64,000 bases of DNA from Callipepla californica brunnescens (taxonomy: Eukaryota > Chordata > Aves > Galliformes > Odontophoridae), in NCBI GenBank assembly GCA_023055505.1, contig JALIRH010000001.1, positions 119,937,964 to 120,001,963 on the forward strand. The letters are read 5' to 3'. Each line of letters begins with the position of its first letter. Positions within the stretch are counted from its first letter, which is position 1. The position numbers and the translations under genes were made by a program. Positions 23,181-33,675 of the stretch are shown in pieces. A model generated the notes under the pieces. It ran no database searches. It saw only the letters and a list, made by a program, of their open reading frames with translations, and was not told the DNA's origin.

Positions 23181-23489
23181 TCAAACCATTTCCCCTTGTC
23201 CAGTCACCACAGACTCTGCTAAACCGTCTGTCCTCTTCTTTCCAGTAGCTCCCCGGGTGAATGAAAGGCTCTGGTCATCTTGGAGCCTTCTCCAGGCTGA
23301 ACAGCCCATCCCTTTAATCATTTTTGTGGCCCTTCTCTGGAAGCCCTCCAACAGGTCCTCATCTCTTCTGTACTGAGGACTCCACATCTGGATGCAGTAC
23401 TCCAGGTGAGGTCTCAGCTGTGTGTGGAGGTCACACTTCTTTTGAAGCAGCCCAGGATATAGCTGGCTTTCTAAGTTGCAAGGGCACAT
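23181..23489 (-). pseudogene. CR1 ORF2 C-terminal remnant
   Basis: On the minus strand a 102-codon frame carries R-P-H-L-E-Y-C-I-Q-M-W-S-P-Q-Y followed by E-G-F-Q-R-R-A-T-K-M-I-K-G-M, the conserved tail of the CR1 reverse-transcriptase ORF. After the A-T-K-M-I-K-G block the frame departs from the expected sequence, so a frameshift is likely. Part of the split element at 22925-24435; no independent gene. Confidence 0.85.
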
Positions 23490-23574
23490 TGCTGGTTCAT
23501 GTACAGCTATCCCTATGCCCTTTTCAGCAGGGTTGTGCTCAGTCTTGTCCCAGCTTGTATTGATAGTGGAGGTT

Positions 23575-23757
23575 GCCTAGGCCTGCCTAGGGAGGTGGTT
23601 GAGGCACCGTCCCTAGCGCTGTTCAAGAAGCATTTAGATGAGGTGCTAAGGGATTTGATTTAGTAGCTTGGTGGGAAGGAATGGTGGTGTGAGGATGGTT
23701 GGACTAGATGATCTTGTAGGTCCTTTCCAACCTAATGAATCTATGAATCTATGAAAC
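23575..23757 (+). mobile_element. CR1: young CR1 nested in older CR1
   Basis: A 183-bp 5'-truncated sense CR1 ('ggcctgcctagggaggtgg' to 'ggtcctttccaacctaatga') ending in two perfect AATCTATG octamers. It sits inside the opposite-strand CR1: left of it the host element stops after 'gtggaggttgcc', and right of it resumes with 'acccaggtgcaag'. The nested copy must be the later insertion. It is very close in sequence to the minus-strand copy at 30891-31109. Confidence 0.92.
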
Positions 23758-24136
23758 CCAGGTGCAAGAACTTGCACTTGGATTTACTGAACTTCATGAG
23801 GTTCTGAGGTTCACTGAGGCTCACTGCTCAAATCGGTCTAGGTTCCTCTGAATGGCATTACATCCCTCTTGTGAGTTCACAGCACCCCACAGCTTGGTGT
23901 CACTCAGAAACTTGCTGATGGTGCACTCAACCCCATTGTTGATGTCATTGATGAACATTAAAAACTGGCCCCTGGGAGACACCACTCATCACCAGTCTCC
24001 ATCCAGACGCTGAGCCAATAACCACCACCTCTGGACTCGATTGTGCAGTTAGTTCTTCATCCACCGAACAGTCCACCCGTCAAATCCATCTATATCTTTC
24101 CAATTTAGAGATAAGGATGTTGTGGAGTACTGTGTC

Positions 24137-24343
24137 TTACAGTAACTTCAGAACTTCAGCCTTACTGAAGTTCAAATAGATTGCATCAGTGGCTCTTCCC
24201 TTGTCTATTAATATATCAATACCATCATAAAAGGCCGTTAGTTTGGTCAAGCAGGATTTGCCTTTGCTGAAGCCATGCTGGTTCTCCCATGTCTCCCTGT
24301 CTTCCACGCTCTTTAGCATCACTTCCAGTAGGATCTGCTCCAC
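24137..24343 (-). pseudogene. CR1 reverse-transcriptase core remnant
   Basis: The 68-codon minus-strand frame opens M-E-Q-I-L-L-E and includes [14 protein letters not shown], then [16 protein letters not shown]. These match reverse-transcriptase motifs of CR1 ORF2. The catalytic Asp expected in the 'Y-L-D-F' motif is Asn here. It belongs to the outer CR1 upstream (in LINE sense) of the nested insertion. Confidence 0.85.
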
Positions 24344-24848
24344 GATCTTTCATGGCACAGAACTGTGACTGACAGGTCGGTTATTTTAGACTAGATGGTG
24401 CTTCTTCTTACCCTTCAGCTATGCTTCTTTAAACTTTCTTAGAACATAATAATATTAGCTAAAAATATGCTTAAATATGTCTGCATTAGTTAACAGCCTG
24501 GTAGAACTTCTAATTAATATTGAGCTTATTGTGCAGTATTACAATATGCCCTTTCTTTAAATTCCTAGAGACTACTTAAGGTGCAGACTGTTAGTTATAT
24601 AAATATTTGTTGATATTTAAGTTGCATAATTCATTTGTTTCCCCCAGAAATCTGTGTAGCTTTTGTTGAAATCCTGTTTGAATGCTGCAGTTTTAAAGAA
24701 TGTGATGCTGCTTAGTTGCTTATGACTACTGAATTCCAGTAGGTGTATGAAGATTTGGTAATTTAGAGTTTGAAAGATACCTCTTAAGAAATTTTTTTTC
24801 AAATATTCAAAGATATTCACTTAAGTACTGAGACTTTACCTCTATTAA

Positions 24849-24868
24849 GCAAACAAACAAACAAAAAC
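24849..24868. repeat. (AAAC)n microsatellite
   Basis: About four AAAC units. Confidence 0.8.
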
Positions 24869-27460
24869 TATTGTAAACTATATAACACAGAACTTACAGT
24901 TGACTAAACGGTGCAAAAACTGCTGAAATCGTTCTTTGACCAGTTTTTTTTTTGCTCAAGATGTAGTTCTTCCTACATAGATGCTGTAGGAATTAGTTAG
25001 CTGCTGCTGAACAAGATTAGGTGAAAAGAAAACAAATTATCCCAAGTACACCTGGCTGGAAAGAAGGGCACTTTTTTTGTCCTTTGCTGTTCAGCAGGTT
25101 CTACATAAAAAACAATATGTGTTCAATGGGTATATTACATTAGAAATATTTCAATGAAAAAACATGAACAAATAGACATAGCAGAAAATCATTCTTAGTG
25201 AACTTTCTTGTAAAAATTATGAATTTATCATTCTTTGCCCAGTTTATAAGGATTAATTTAGAATGCCATGAACAAGTCCATTTATGTATTTTCCTAATAC
25301 TACCCTGACCACTCTTTAATAGTGTACTACCTTATTCATCATAATCTCCTAATTTTATTGGTTCCATAATTCCCTAATTCCATAATTTTGTTAGTTTCAG
25401 AGTTGCAATATTTGGTGTGAGACTGTGCTAGCTCTCTTTTGTGATCCTCTGTATTTCTCCCTTCTATCTGGAAAGGTGTGAGAGAAAAACTGTGGAGAGA
25501 AATAAAACAAAACAGAATTTCATCATGTGCAACAACCTGTACTGTAATATTAAACTATTTTGATGTAAATTCAGGTTGTCAGGTATCTGAGTCTTTATTA
25601 TAGAAATAAGTCTAGCTCTGACTTCCAGGTTTATTTGGTATCTTAGTTCACATTCATTCTCTGGTCTCTAACCTCAGTGGCCCTTTCTAGCTCAAAAATT
25701 ATACTTCCACTTATTTTACATTTTGTCTGTAAAAATGTCAAATGATGAACTTTATAAATACTTCAGATATATGTTCAGCAAATGTAGAACTTTGGCATAA
25801 ACCAAAATAAAAAAAAAAAAAAAAGCCCGTCACAAAATGAACAGAAAACAACTGAGTAAAATTGTTCGTTAACAGCCCTTGAACATGTTAGGTTTCCAGT
25901 CTTGACTCTTTTCCCCATGCTGTGCACTTTCCTCTTATTAAAACAAATTTTCCTTTTTCTCTTGCTCTTTCCCTGTGTATTAGTAAACTTCTTTTTCTCC
26001 AATTCCGACTTATCAACTTCTTTTTGTTGGTGACCCCTCATTTATTACTCCTTTCTTCATAAATGGGAAAATTCACCAAAGATAAAAATGGAATGTGACA
26101 TGAGTGGGGCTGAATTACCAAGAGTAGGGAAATGAACTTATATCATCAAATATTTCTCTAATGAAACTTGTCATTTCCTAATGAGAGAAGATGAAGAAAT
26201 TTCTCATTAAAAACTGTTTCCTCTATGAATGCGTGTATGCGAATCTATTTAGAGGGAAAAACCTTTTCTTCTGCACCTCCCTTTTCATACCCATGTTTAA
26301 TTGAATAGTATTCAGCTTCCTCACTGTGATCTAACTTCTCTGCTTCTCTTTCTTTTGATGCTCAGTTTTAACACCCTCCTGCCTTTACTCAACTACTTAT
26401 TAATTTGATTTGTCTTTAGCTAATGTTCTCACTACATTGCTGGTCTTTCTTTTTCCCCCAACATTTTTTTTTCCCTCTAGTTTTCTACAAAATTCTATTT
26501 TTCACTGATTCTTTTCTCACGTATTTACTTCTGGGAACATCATTAAATAAAAATTTGCTACCCACTGTGCTGAGAAATGGCAAACTCAGTCTTACTCTCA
26601 TTTGTCCAAATAAAACTCTAATCCAGCCATTCAAGTTGTCCTATGCTTGTGTCCATAGTGGCCATTTCAAGTTTAACATGACTACAGTAGAGTTCTCTGT
26701 ATTTCCTTGAAAGCTGTCTTGACACTCCATTTCTTGTCTGTTGAAGAAAATTTAAAATAACTTTGTTTATTTTTCATTCAGCCTACACATTGTCTTGCAC
26801 AGTGTCCCAGTCAAAGGGATTAAACTTCTTGATCTATGCCGTGTTGATCATTTCCACTCATGGGGATTACAGAACAGGAGAGGCGAAGGAGAAAGAACGG
26901 CTCTTTTTTTTTCTTTGTTTCTTTAATTTTTATTTTTTGAAGATTTGAATTATTTTAATTGGTAAGAGTTTCAGAGAAACTAGGCAGTATTTTCTTTCTT
27001 AAATAATTTCAAGTGTGTAGATACCTAAATACTATGTGTTAATTTTTCACTTGATCACCTAATTATAAAAGCAAATGGAAATTTCCACCTTGGGAATCAA
27101 GGCTTTCTGAGATAGTTCTCAATGAATAGAAATTTTACATACATATCTATGATAAATGTTTGCACTGATTACTTAATTCCCTTCTCTCCTATGCAAGCCT
27201 TGATACAAAATCAACAGAGATGTTATGTTACAATTTCTTGCCTCTTGGCATTTACCAGAAAAAGCAGTGTAAAGTTTGAGTTGACCTCGCTTTAATATAT
27301 TGCAAAAGTACATGTTTGTCAAAGAAGTATAACATCATAGTGATAGCTTCTTTCTGTTAAATTGTAGCTTGTGAAATGTGTTCTCATGCAAAAGAATTGG
27401 CTCTATCTGCATCTGATATGTAGAAAAAAAAAAAACGATTTTGAGATAGGGATTTATATT

Positions 27461-27477
27461 TTATATATATATATATG
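27461..27477. repeat. (TA)n microsatellite
   Basis: Eight TA units in a wider AT-rich stretch. Confidence 0.85.
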
Positions 27478-28989
27478 TAGACATGTAAACATTTAAGATT
27501 CAAAGTTGTGGCCTCCACTAAGCCTTCTTTACAGATCCACTTAGAATTACTGATTTCATTTTTTAACCTATGAGAAGTCTCAGAATAGAGCAAGATAGTG
27601 GGGCTTAATCTTCATTCTGTTCTCAATGCATTTCTTTCTCCTCATGTACCAGTGGCCTGAAAAAGGTAATCCCACTTTCAGATCTCAGGTTAGACTCTCT
27701 ACAGACTGCACCATTTCACATGGCCACAGCATTTTAAGTGGCTCTAATTTTAAAATATCTGCATTCCTTTACTTTGCTGAATCTCGTATGTCCTGGAGTT
27801 CAGAGAGGTATTCAAAGTGCTCACAGATCTTCCACGGGAATTTAGAAATTCTAGGTTCTAAGAAAGCAAAATCAGTGGTAGGTACCACGGCCATGGCCAA
27901 GAGAACGTGATTTGTTGGTGCTGATCAGGGCTCAAAGTTCTTGGACATTCAAAGAAGTGTGAAAGGTATTAAGAATTATGTCCTGTCATTCTCTCTTCCT
28001 GCAACACACTTTTGATGGCATTAATGTAATGATAAGGATCGCAGTCTAGGAGAAAATAGCATACTAGAGACAGGGACAGAATAGACATAGAATAACATTT
28101 ACCATTTAGCTTGAAAACAAGATCATTGCTAAAGCCTAAGCAGTGAAAGCTAGATTTTGTATTCATATTTATTCTTTATAAGCAGAGTGAACCCTCAGCA
28201 AAAAAAAAAAACCACTGTGCTACGGTTTTGCATATTGTTCTTCAACCAGGAACTATGGGAAAGTACTCTTATTTGTACTACAGTGGATGGCTCTTTGATT
28301 TCTTTTCTTATTTCTTGTTATTGTTAATGTAAGCCACCTCTTTTATAAACCCGGCCTTAATATACTTTATGTATGCACGACAGTTCTCTGGAGTAGCTAC
28401 TGTTAGAAAGTAAATGTTTTAATAAAGAAACAAAGGAATGAACAACAGCATAACAAAAATTATGCCATTCTATATGCCAGTGCTGTTTCTTCTTAAACAT
28501 AGAGTAGACCACCAGTTTCATACTGGATGTTGCAGAATTATAGAAAATTGGCAGAGTGACATGGAAAATTAAAAAAAAAAAAATCAGAATTCCTTCTACC
28601 ATGAAATAATTTCTTCTAGTATGGAAAAAATAACGCTGATCCATAAAATCAAATAAATTTCAAATAGCCATTTAAATACATAATGGAAAATCAGATTAAA
28701 CCAGCCAAATTTAAAGGCTGATGGGAGGCAAGAAGAGCTGAACTGTGTGTTTTTCTAACAAGAATAATGAGAAATTATAATAGGTATTGCAGAAAAATAA
28801 TATCAAGAAAATAAAATGACAAAAATATTTTAGGTTTTAAACCTTAATTCAGATATCATACAGTAGTATCTCTGGAGACTCTTTGGTTCAGTTTCCACCT
28901 CAAAGCATGACCAGTTTAAGTCAGGTATCTTGAGGCCTTATACAGTTGCTCTATACACAACCAGACTCTAGCCTGTGTGATTGTATGAA

Positions 28990-29250
28990 GCTGTTCCAAC
29001 TTAGATGCAGAACTCTATTTTTTTCTGAATATCATTAGGTTCATTTAAGTTTGTACCTCCAGCCCTTTGAGCTCCCTCTGAAGAGCTGCCTGACCTCCAG
29101 TTGAGTGCTACAGTAGAATTTGGTTTATTCCAAAACCTTGATGAGGTGTACGGTTTCCAACAACCCTGGTTATTAATGCTTTAATCTGTATTGACTTCTG
29201 TATTGAACCCTAGCAATCACAAGTTTGCAGTGGTGATCACAACCATGTGA
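28990..29250 (-). mobile_element. CR1: ancient CR1 fragment
   Basis: Antisense CR1 internal wording is still readable: 'atatcattaggttcatttaa', 'ctccagccctttgagctccc', 'tctgaagagctgcctgacct', 'aaaccttgatgaggtgtac' and 'attgacttctgtattgaac', all in the order expected for the ORF2 region. There is no 3' terminus. Divergence is high and the edges are approximate. Confidence 0.55.
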
Positions 29251-29254
29251 CCCA

Positions 29255-30859
29255 TTATGAGGTTTATTTATTCTTTTGACACATCTGACATTGGTCGGTT
29301 CTATAGAAGTCTCTGAATGAAAGAACATTAGCCAAAGATTCAGTAAGACCTTCTGATAAATTCTTGCCTTTGTTTTGTATGATTTAGTGGACTTTGATCT
29401 TTGGAATCACATATTTTCTAATCCAGAGATCACAAGCAGAACTATTTAAAAATAAATTAATATCTGTGTCTGTATATGAATGTTCATATTATTCTTCAGA
29501 AAAAATAAATAAATAACTGAACAGTTAAGGAAATAACAGGGATGCTTAAATTAACTCTGATTTTTATCAACAGTGTTTAGATATTTAAGGGGTAAAAAGC
29601 ATCCAGGTCTCATTTGTTTTCTCAGTCTACAAAGACTGCTTAGATGTTACTTCTTCTTGTGCAGTTCTATGAAACTTGTTTTCACCATGTGATATTGTCA
29701 TATAAGTACTATTTCTTTTTCTGTGAAAGTACCACTGCCAGTCCCTGTCTCAAATAAATTACTGTGATTAGTTGCTCTGCTTCTGCCTGGCATTGTACTG
29801 ATGTGCAGCTAGCTCTTAAGAAATCAAAGATCAGGGTACAAGCATTGCAAACCAGATTTGGAAGGTGTTAATTTGGTAGAAATTTATACACAATATAGTA
29901 TATTACATTGCTTCTCTCCAAGCTATGATTAATTCACTGTTCTTTTATTACTAAAATAAAATAAATGTATCCAAGGTGATATTTCAGTATGCTACAATAA
30001 AAGCAACATTCTTAAGAAAAAAAATCATGAACTCCATTGTATTATGTAAGAAATTGGAAGAGTGGTTGGTCATTTTGTCATTCTTTCTAGTAGTTTAACA
30101 GCAGAGACTGCTCAGCCATTCTTGTGTTGTGATTGACTGGGTACTTCTCCCCATAGTATCTGTTGTAGGCTCATGTGAAAGTTTGTGATGTTTTTCATCC
30201 AATTAAGCAGATCTTTATTATCTGAAGTGACTTAAAACTTGTTTAGCATATTTGGCATGAATTATTTTCCTGCCATAAAAGTTTCACTTTGGTTCCATTT
30301 AAAAATATTTGTTGTTGTTGTTTTATTAGCATGCCTAGGATAGTGGGAGTAGAGGGAGTAAGCAAATACTTAGATGGAGTGTCAAACAAGGAAGACTCTA
30401 CAATGAGAACAGCTTTTCCAAGATACAGGCCAGATGGTAGCTTTGCAGATTAGAAATTGAGAGAAGTAGCTGGATCTGTGTCAAGAGAAAAAGTTAAAAA
30501 AAAAAAAAGAAAAAAGTACTAACAAAAAGAAAGCAAGCATAATTGTCAAGTCAAATAAGCACAAGTCACTGTTTGTGCTGCCATTCTCATGTATGCATGA
30601 ATAGATGTATTATTCAGGTAATGTCCAAACAAAAAAATCTAAAGCAATGTTTAAGGGACAAGGTCATTGCACTGAATATTTTGATACCCCTATACAAATG
30701 CATTTCACCTCACATAGGCTGCACAATGCTTTCAAATTCTGATATCATAATGCAACTCTTAACATTTTGAAATTGAGAGGTGAAATTGAAGCTGTTACCT
30801 ATCCACTCCTATGGTCTAGGAACGTTTATACCAGAATACCAAGACATCATGATATATTA
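29255..30859. other. unique sequence, nothing recognised
   Basis: AT-rich, with a (GTT)n run at about 30309-30323 and an A-rich tract at about 30494-30515. No repeat family or gene seen. Confidence 0.35.
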
Positions 30860-30890
30860 GTCACGCTTCAATATAAAGGAAGGAGACAAG
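30860..30890 (-). mobile_element. remnant of a second LTR end
   Basis: These 31 bp ('gtcacgcttcaatataaagg' onward) repeat, with two mismatches, the terminal 31 bp of the LTR at 31148-31990. The right-hand copy runs directly into an LTR edge and primer-binding site. This left copy is therefore best read as the U5 end of the element's other LTR, most of which is missing, rather than as a CR1 target-site duplication. The base expected next for a canonical CA end is not conserved here. Confidence 0.6.
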
Positions 30891-31109
30891 TCATAGATTC
30901 ATAGATTCATAGATACATTAGGTTGGAAAGGACCTACAAGATCATCTAGTCCAACCCTCCTCCTACCACCATCCCTACCCACCAAGCTACTAAATCAAAT
31001 CCCTTAGCACCTCATCTAAACGCTTCTTGAACAGCGCTAGGGACAGTGCCTCAACCACCTCCCTAGGCAGGCCATTCCAGTGCCTGACCACTCTTTTAGA
31101 GAAAAAAAG
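30891..31109 (-). mobile_element. CR1: young CR1 tail inside retroviral remnant
   Basis: Antisense CR1 whose 3' end carries about three copies of an 8-bp terminal repeat ('tcatagattcatagattcat'). It then shows 'ggttggaaaggacctacaag' and continues to the 5' break near 31109 ('ctcttttagagaaaaaaag'). It is about 219 bp long, well preserved, and nearly identical to the nested copy at 23575-23757. It lies between the LTR leader and the LTR-end remnant, with the same orientation as the retroviral element. Confidence 0.9.
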
Positions 31110-31122
31110 AGTCATGGAGGTT

Positions 31123-31140
31123 ATCCTGCCAACTACGCCA
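31123..31140 (-). promoter_or_regulatory. retroviral primer-binding site, tRNA-Ser type
   Basis: On the plus strand the 18 bases match the 3' end (including CCA) of vertebrate tRNA-Ser of the AGA/UGA class at 17 of 18 positions. On the minus strand this is a TGG-starting primer-binding site. It lies 7 bp from the LTR edge at 31148 and is exactly the 18-nt length retroviruses use, ending where the tRNA's modified A58 blocks copying. This fixes the element's orientation as minus and its primer as tRNA-Ser. Confidence 0.8.
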
Positions 31141-31246
31141 TAAAAAATGTCACGCTTCAATATAAAGGAGGGAGACGAGGTTCTTAGATTACATGTATAC
31201 CCGGGGTGAGATTAAGAAGGAACGGTTCGAATGTTGTTCCGACCAG

Positions 31247-31252
31247 TTTATT
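31247..31252 (-). terminator. LTR polyadenylation signal
   Basis: AATAAA on the minus strand, about 100 bp before the LTR's 3' edge. This is the expected position for the R/U5 boundary signal. Confidence 0.65.
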
Positions 31253-31700
31253 ACCAATATTGGCCAGGGAGATGGGGAAGGAGGACACTGTTACCAATAA
31301 GGGTGATTTGTACAAGAAGAAAGGATTTGTACAATGCAGGGAAAGTCACCAGCCAGGATCCTAGGGGCAGTCTGGTTGCAAGTGGCTCCGACGGTCTGAG
31401 GCAGAAGGGCAGGAGGTGGCAGAAGTGGGGAGAACAGCAGCAGCAACGGGCAGCCTTGAGCAGCAAGCAGTTGTCCTGGAGAAGCAGCACCGGGTCAGCA
31501 CAGGAGAAGCAGCAAACAGTGGTGAGCTCATGAGGGTTCAGGTAGCAGAACACCTCGAAGGAGTGGCGAGGTCCAGGAGAAAGTAGCATGTCTCCGGCAG
31601 CAGGCCCAGGAGGGAGTTCAGCAGCAGGGAATCAGCTCATGAGGTTTTCGATGGAAGAACGCCATCAAAACAGAACCATCACCAGAAGGGTGATGGATCC

Positions 31701-31710
31701 CTATTTTATC
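31701..31710 (-). promoter_or_regulatory. LTR TATA-like box
   Basis: GATAAAATAG on the minus strand, followed by a GC-richer stretch. If used, transcription would start near 31675. That puts the AATAAA more than 400 bp downstream and implies an unusually long R region. Confidence 0.5.
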
Positions 31711-31990
31711 CTCCATTTTTCCTGCCTACGTGACAAATCCCTTGCTAGCAATGCCAGGCAAGCATCTCCTGAGATGGCTATCTCCCCACGGGGATGAGTA
31801 CCACACAAAAGAGTGTTAAGTGACCATTGAGCTGCTGCTTATCTCTCCTCGTTGCCCCAGGACATGCCCATCTGCTTGTCCCTTAGACAAAGGATTCCGC
31901 AACCCTTGCCCAAGACTTGCTTGCACATGTTAGGACGTGTTCATCAGCAAACTTTGAGGCAATGGTATAAAATAATAGTCTCCTACAACA

Positions 31991-33064
31991 CCGAAAGTAA
32001 ATTTATTTTTTATCTGTGGGCCTAAAAGCAGGTGTGAACATACCAACTTGGAATGTGTGCTGTATCACCTCAGCTCTGGAAACAAGGTAGGGACTGGTAT
32101 AATTGCAGCTAAAATGAAAATACCTTCCAGATAATGGATATTTTCAATTTACTTTGTTTTTCAGAATTAATGCTCTGAAACTCAAATGGAACGTACCCTG
32201 CACTGCCTAGAACTATTCATATGGAAGAGGTTTATAATCTTCAGCAACAGTTAACAACAGTCAAACCATGACTGTTCTCCTCTCAGTGTACTATTTTGTC
32301 ACAAAAGAGAGAAATATACTAATTTCCTTCTTTTTTATAGAAAGTGGTAAATAATGTCACTACAGATAAATATGTAAAATAATCTTACGATCCATGCCAG
32401 GTTGATCCAAACTGGGAGAATAAAAAGCACTTTTACTAGCAGACAATGGAAGAATGATGCAGTCATAGCAGAACCCTGGTTAAAACTGGAGAACGCTGTT
32501 GTTGCCATGAATTGATCTCTAAACTAGTGGAATCTACTTTTCAATTTTGAAGCTTGTTCTTGCTGGAGGAGACATTCCAGAGTAACGACTTTTACAACAA
32601 TTTATGGATTGAGAGCACAGGGAGTCTATTGAAGTTAACTGTAGCTCTTAGCTACTTGTGTAATGCTGAGGTTCTGCCTAAGCTCTTTTCTGCTATGAAC
32701 AACAAAGGTTTATATGTATCTGACTTGATTCATATAACAAGAGGGGATAACGATTTGCAGTGTTAGGGAGCTGGGTTCTTCTCGTATATGGTTCCATCAA
32801 ATCTAGCATTTAAAGGAGATATCTCCTATCTATGAAACCAGAAGTGAAAATCCTCTTATTAACAGAAGACTGAATACTACTAACTGGTAATGAGACACTG
32901 AACAGATTTTATGAGGAGGGTTTTCAAAACTGCTTCGACTTAGCAAAACTGCTTCCATTCCCAAGAGACAATAACAGGTGTGCTTGGGAGCCTTTTTTTG
33001 AAAAATGACCCCTTAAGTTCAGGAAGAAGAAAGAGAAGAATAAATTTACTGCCAAGGAACATGA
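31991..33064. other. unique sequence, nothing recognised
   Basis: No repeat, RNA gene or convincing exon between the LTR and the next CR1. Confidence 0.35.
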
Positions 33065-33675
33065 AGTCACAGAATCACAGAATGGCACAGGTTAGAAGGG
33101 ACCCCAAGGATCATGAATCTCCAATCCTCCTGTCACAGTCAGGGCCACCAACCTCCCTATTTAATACTAGACAAGGTTGTGCAGGGCCCCATCCAGTGTG
33201 GCCCTGAATACCTCCAGGGATGGGGCACCCACAGCCTCTTTGGGCAGCTTGTTCCAGCACCTCACCACTCTCATAGTGAAGAACTTCCCCCTGACATCCA
33301 ACCTAAATCTTCCCTCCCTCAACTTAAAACCATTTCCCCTTGTCCTGTCCCTGTCAAAGACTTTACTCCCCTCTTGTTTGTAGGCTCTCTTTAGGTACTG
33401 AAAGGCTGCAATTAAGTCACACCACAGCCTTCTTTTCTCCAGGCTGAACAAGCCCAGCTCCCTCAGCCTGTCTTCATAGAGGAGGTGCTCCAGCCCTCCG
33501 ATCATCTTCGTGAACCCCCCTCTGGACCCTCTCCGACAGCTCCCTGTCTTTCTTGCACAGGGGATTCCAGACCTGGACACAGTACTTCAAATAAGGGCTC
33601 ACTAAAGTAGAGTTGAGAGGGACAGTCACCTCCCTGTCCCTGCTAACCACCCCTCCACTGATGGAGAACAGAGAA
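33065..33675 (-). mobile_element. CR1: well-preserved CR1 LINE, about 610 bp
   Basis: Antisense CR1 starting at the 3' end ('agtcacagaatcacagaatg', then 'gttagaagggaccccaagg') with a complete 3' UTR and the ORF2 C-terminal coding region to about 33675. Its coding remnant stays open for 137 codons, longer than in most copies here, which suggests a relatively recent insertion. 5'-truncated. Confidence 0.93.
33167..33580 (-). pseudogene. CR1 ORF2 C-terminus, open 137 codons
   Basis: The minus-strand frame reads [24 protein letters not shown], then a D-R-T-R-G-N-G-F-K-L segment, and ends A-L-H-N-L-V, the CR1 ORF2 tail with its natural stop. Only the region after the reverse-transcriptase core is present. 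The first 20-30 residues appear to be out of the native frame, since the parallel frame at 33474-33737 carries the upstream part ([10 protein letters not shown]). One frameshift is therefore likely near 33480-33540. Confidence 0.85.

Larger units (their letters stand above)
22925..24435 (-). mobile_element. CR1: long CR1 LINE, split by a nested CR1
   Basis: Antisense CR1 from its 3' end ('agaattggaaaagaccatta', 'aggtcatctagtccaact') through the 3' UTR into ORF2. At 23575-23757 it is interrupted by a plus-strand CR1. The outer element resumes at 'cccaggtgcaagaacttgca' and runs to about 24435. Total outer length is about 1.33 kb without the insert, which makes it one of the longer copies here. 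Recognisable reverse-transcriptase coding remains on both sides of the insert. Frameshifts and stops make it inactive. Confidence 0.92.
24436..28985. other. 4.5 kb of unique AT-rich sequence
   Basis: Simple repeats only: (AAAC)n at 24849-24868, A runs at 25808-25825 and 28201-28212, T-rich stretches near 26464-26473 and 26904-26940, and (TA)n at 27461-27477. No gene or transposon recognised. Confidence 0.35.
31148..31990 (-). mobile_element. retroviral LTR (5' LTR), endogenous
   Basis: About 843 bp bounded by TGT (31148) and ACA (31988-31990). The high edge could instead be 31987. Read on the minus strand it has, in order, a U3 region, a TATA-like GATAAAATAG (31710 to 31701), a long GC-richer R region, an AATAAA signal (31252 to 31247) and about 100 bp of U5. 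A primer-binding site follows. No gag, pol or env coding was seen. The 112-codon minus frame at 31251-31589 lies wholly in R and has no retroviral domain. Family not identified. Confidence 0.82.

Noticed and set aside
22903..23376. 157-codon plus-strand frame
   Set aside because: It is antisense to the minus-strand CR1 here; the real coding remnant is on the other strand.
30860..31179. 31-bp direct repeat as a CR1 target-site duplication
   Set aside because: The right copy is continuous with the LTR edge and the tRNA-Ser primer site, not with the 5' break of CR1. An LTR-end remnant explains it better, and CR1 seldom makes such long duplications.
31231..31797. Gln-rich frames inside the LTR as a protein
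   Set aside because: They fall in the R region of the LTR and come from CAG/CTG-rich DNA; no retroviral protein domain.
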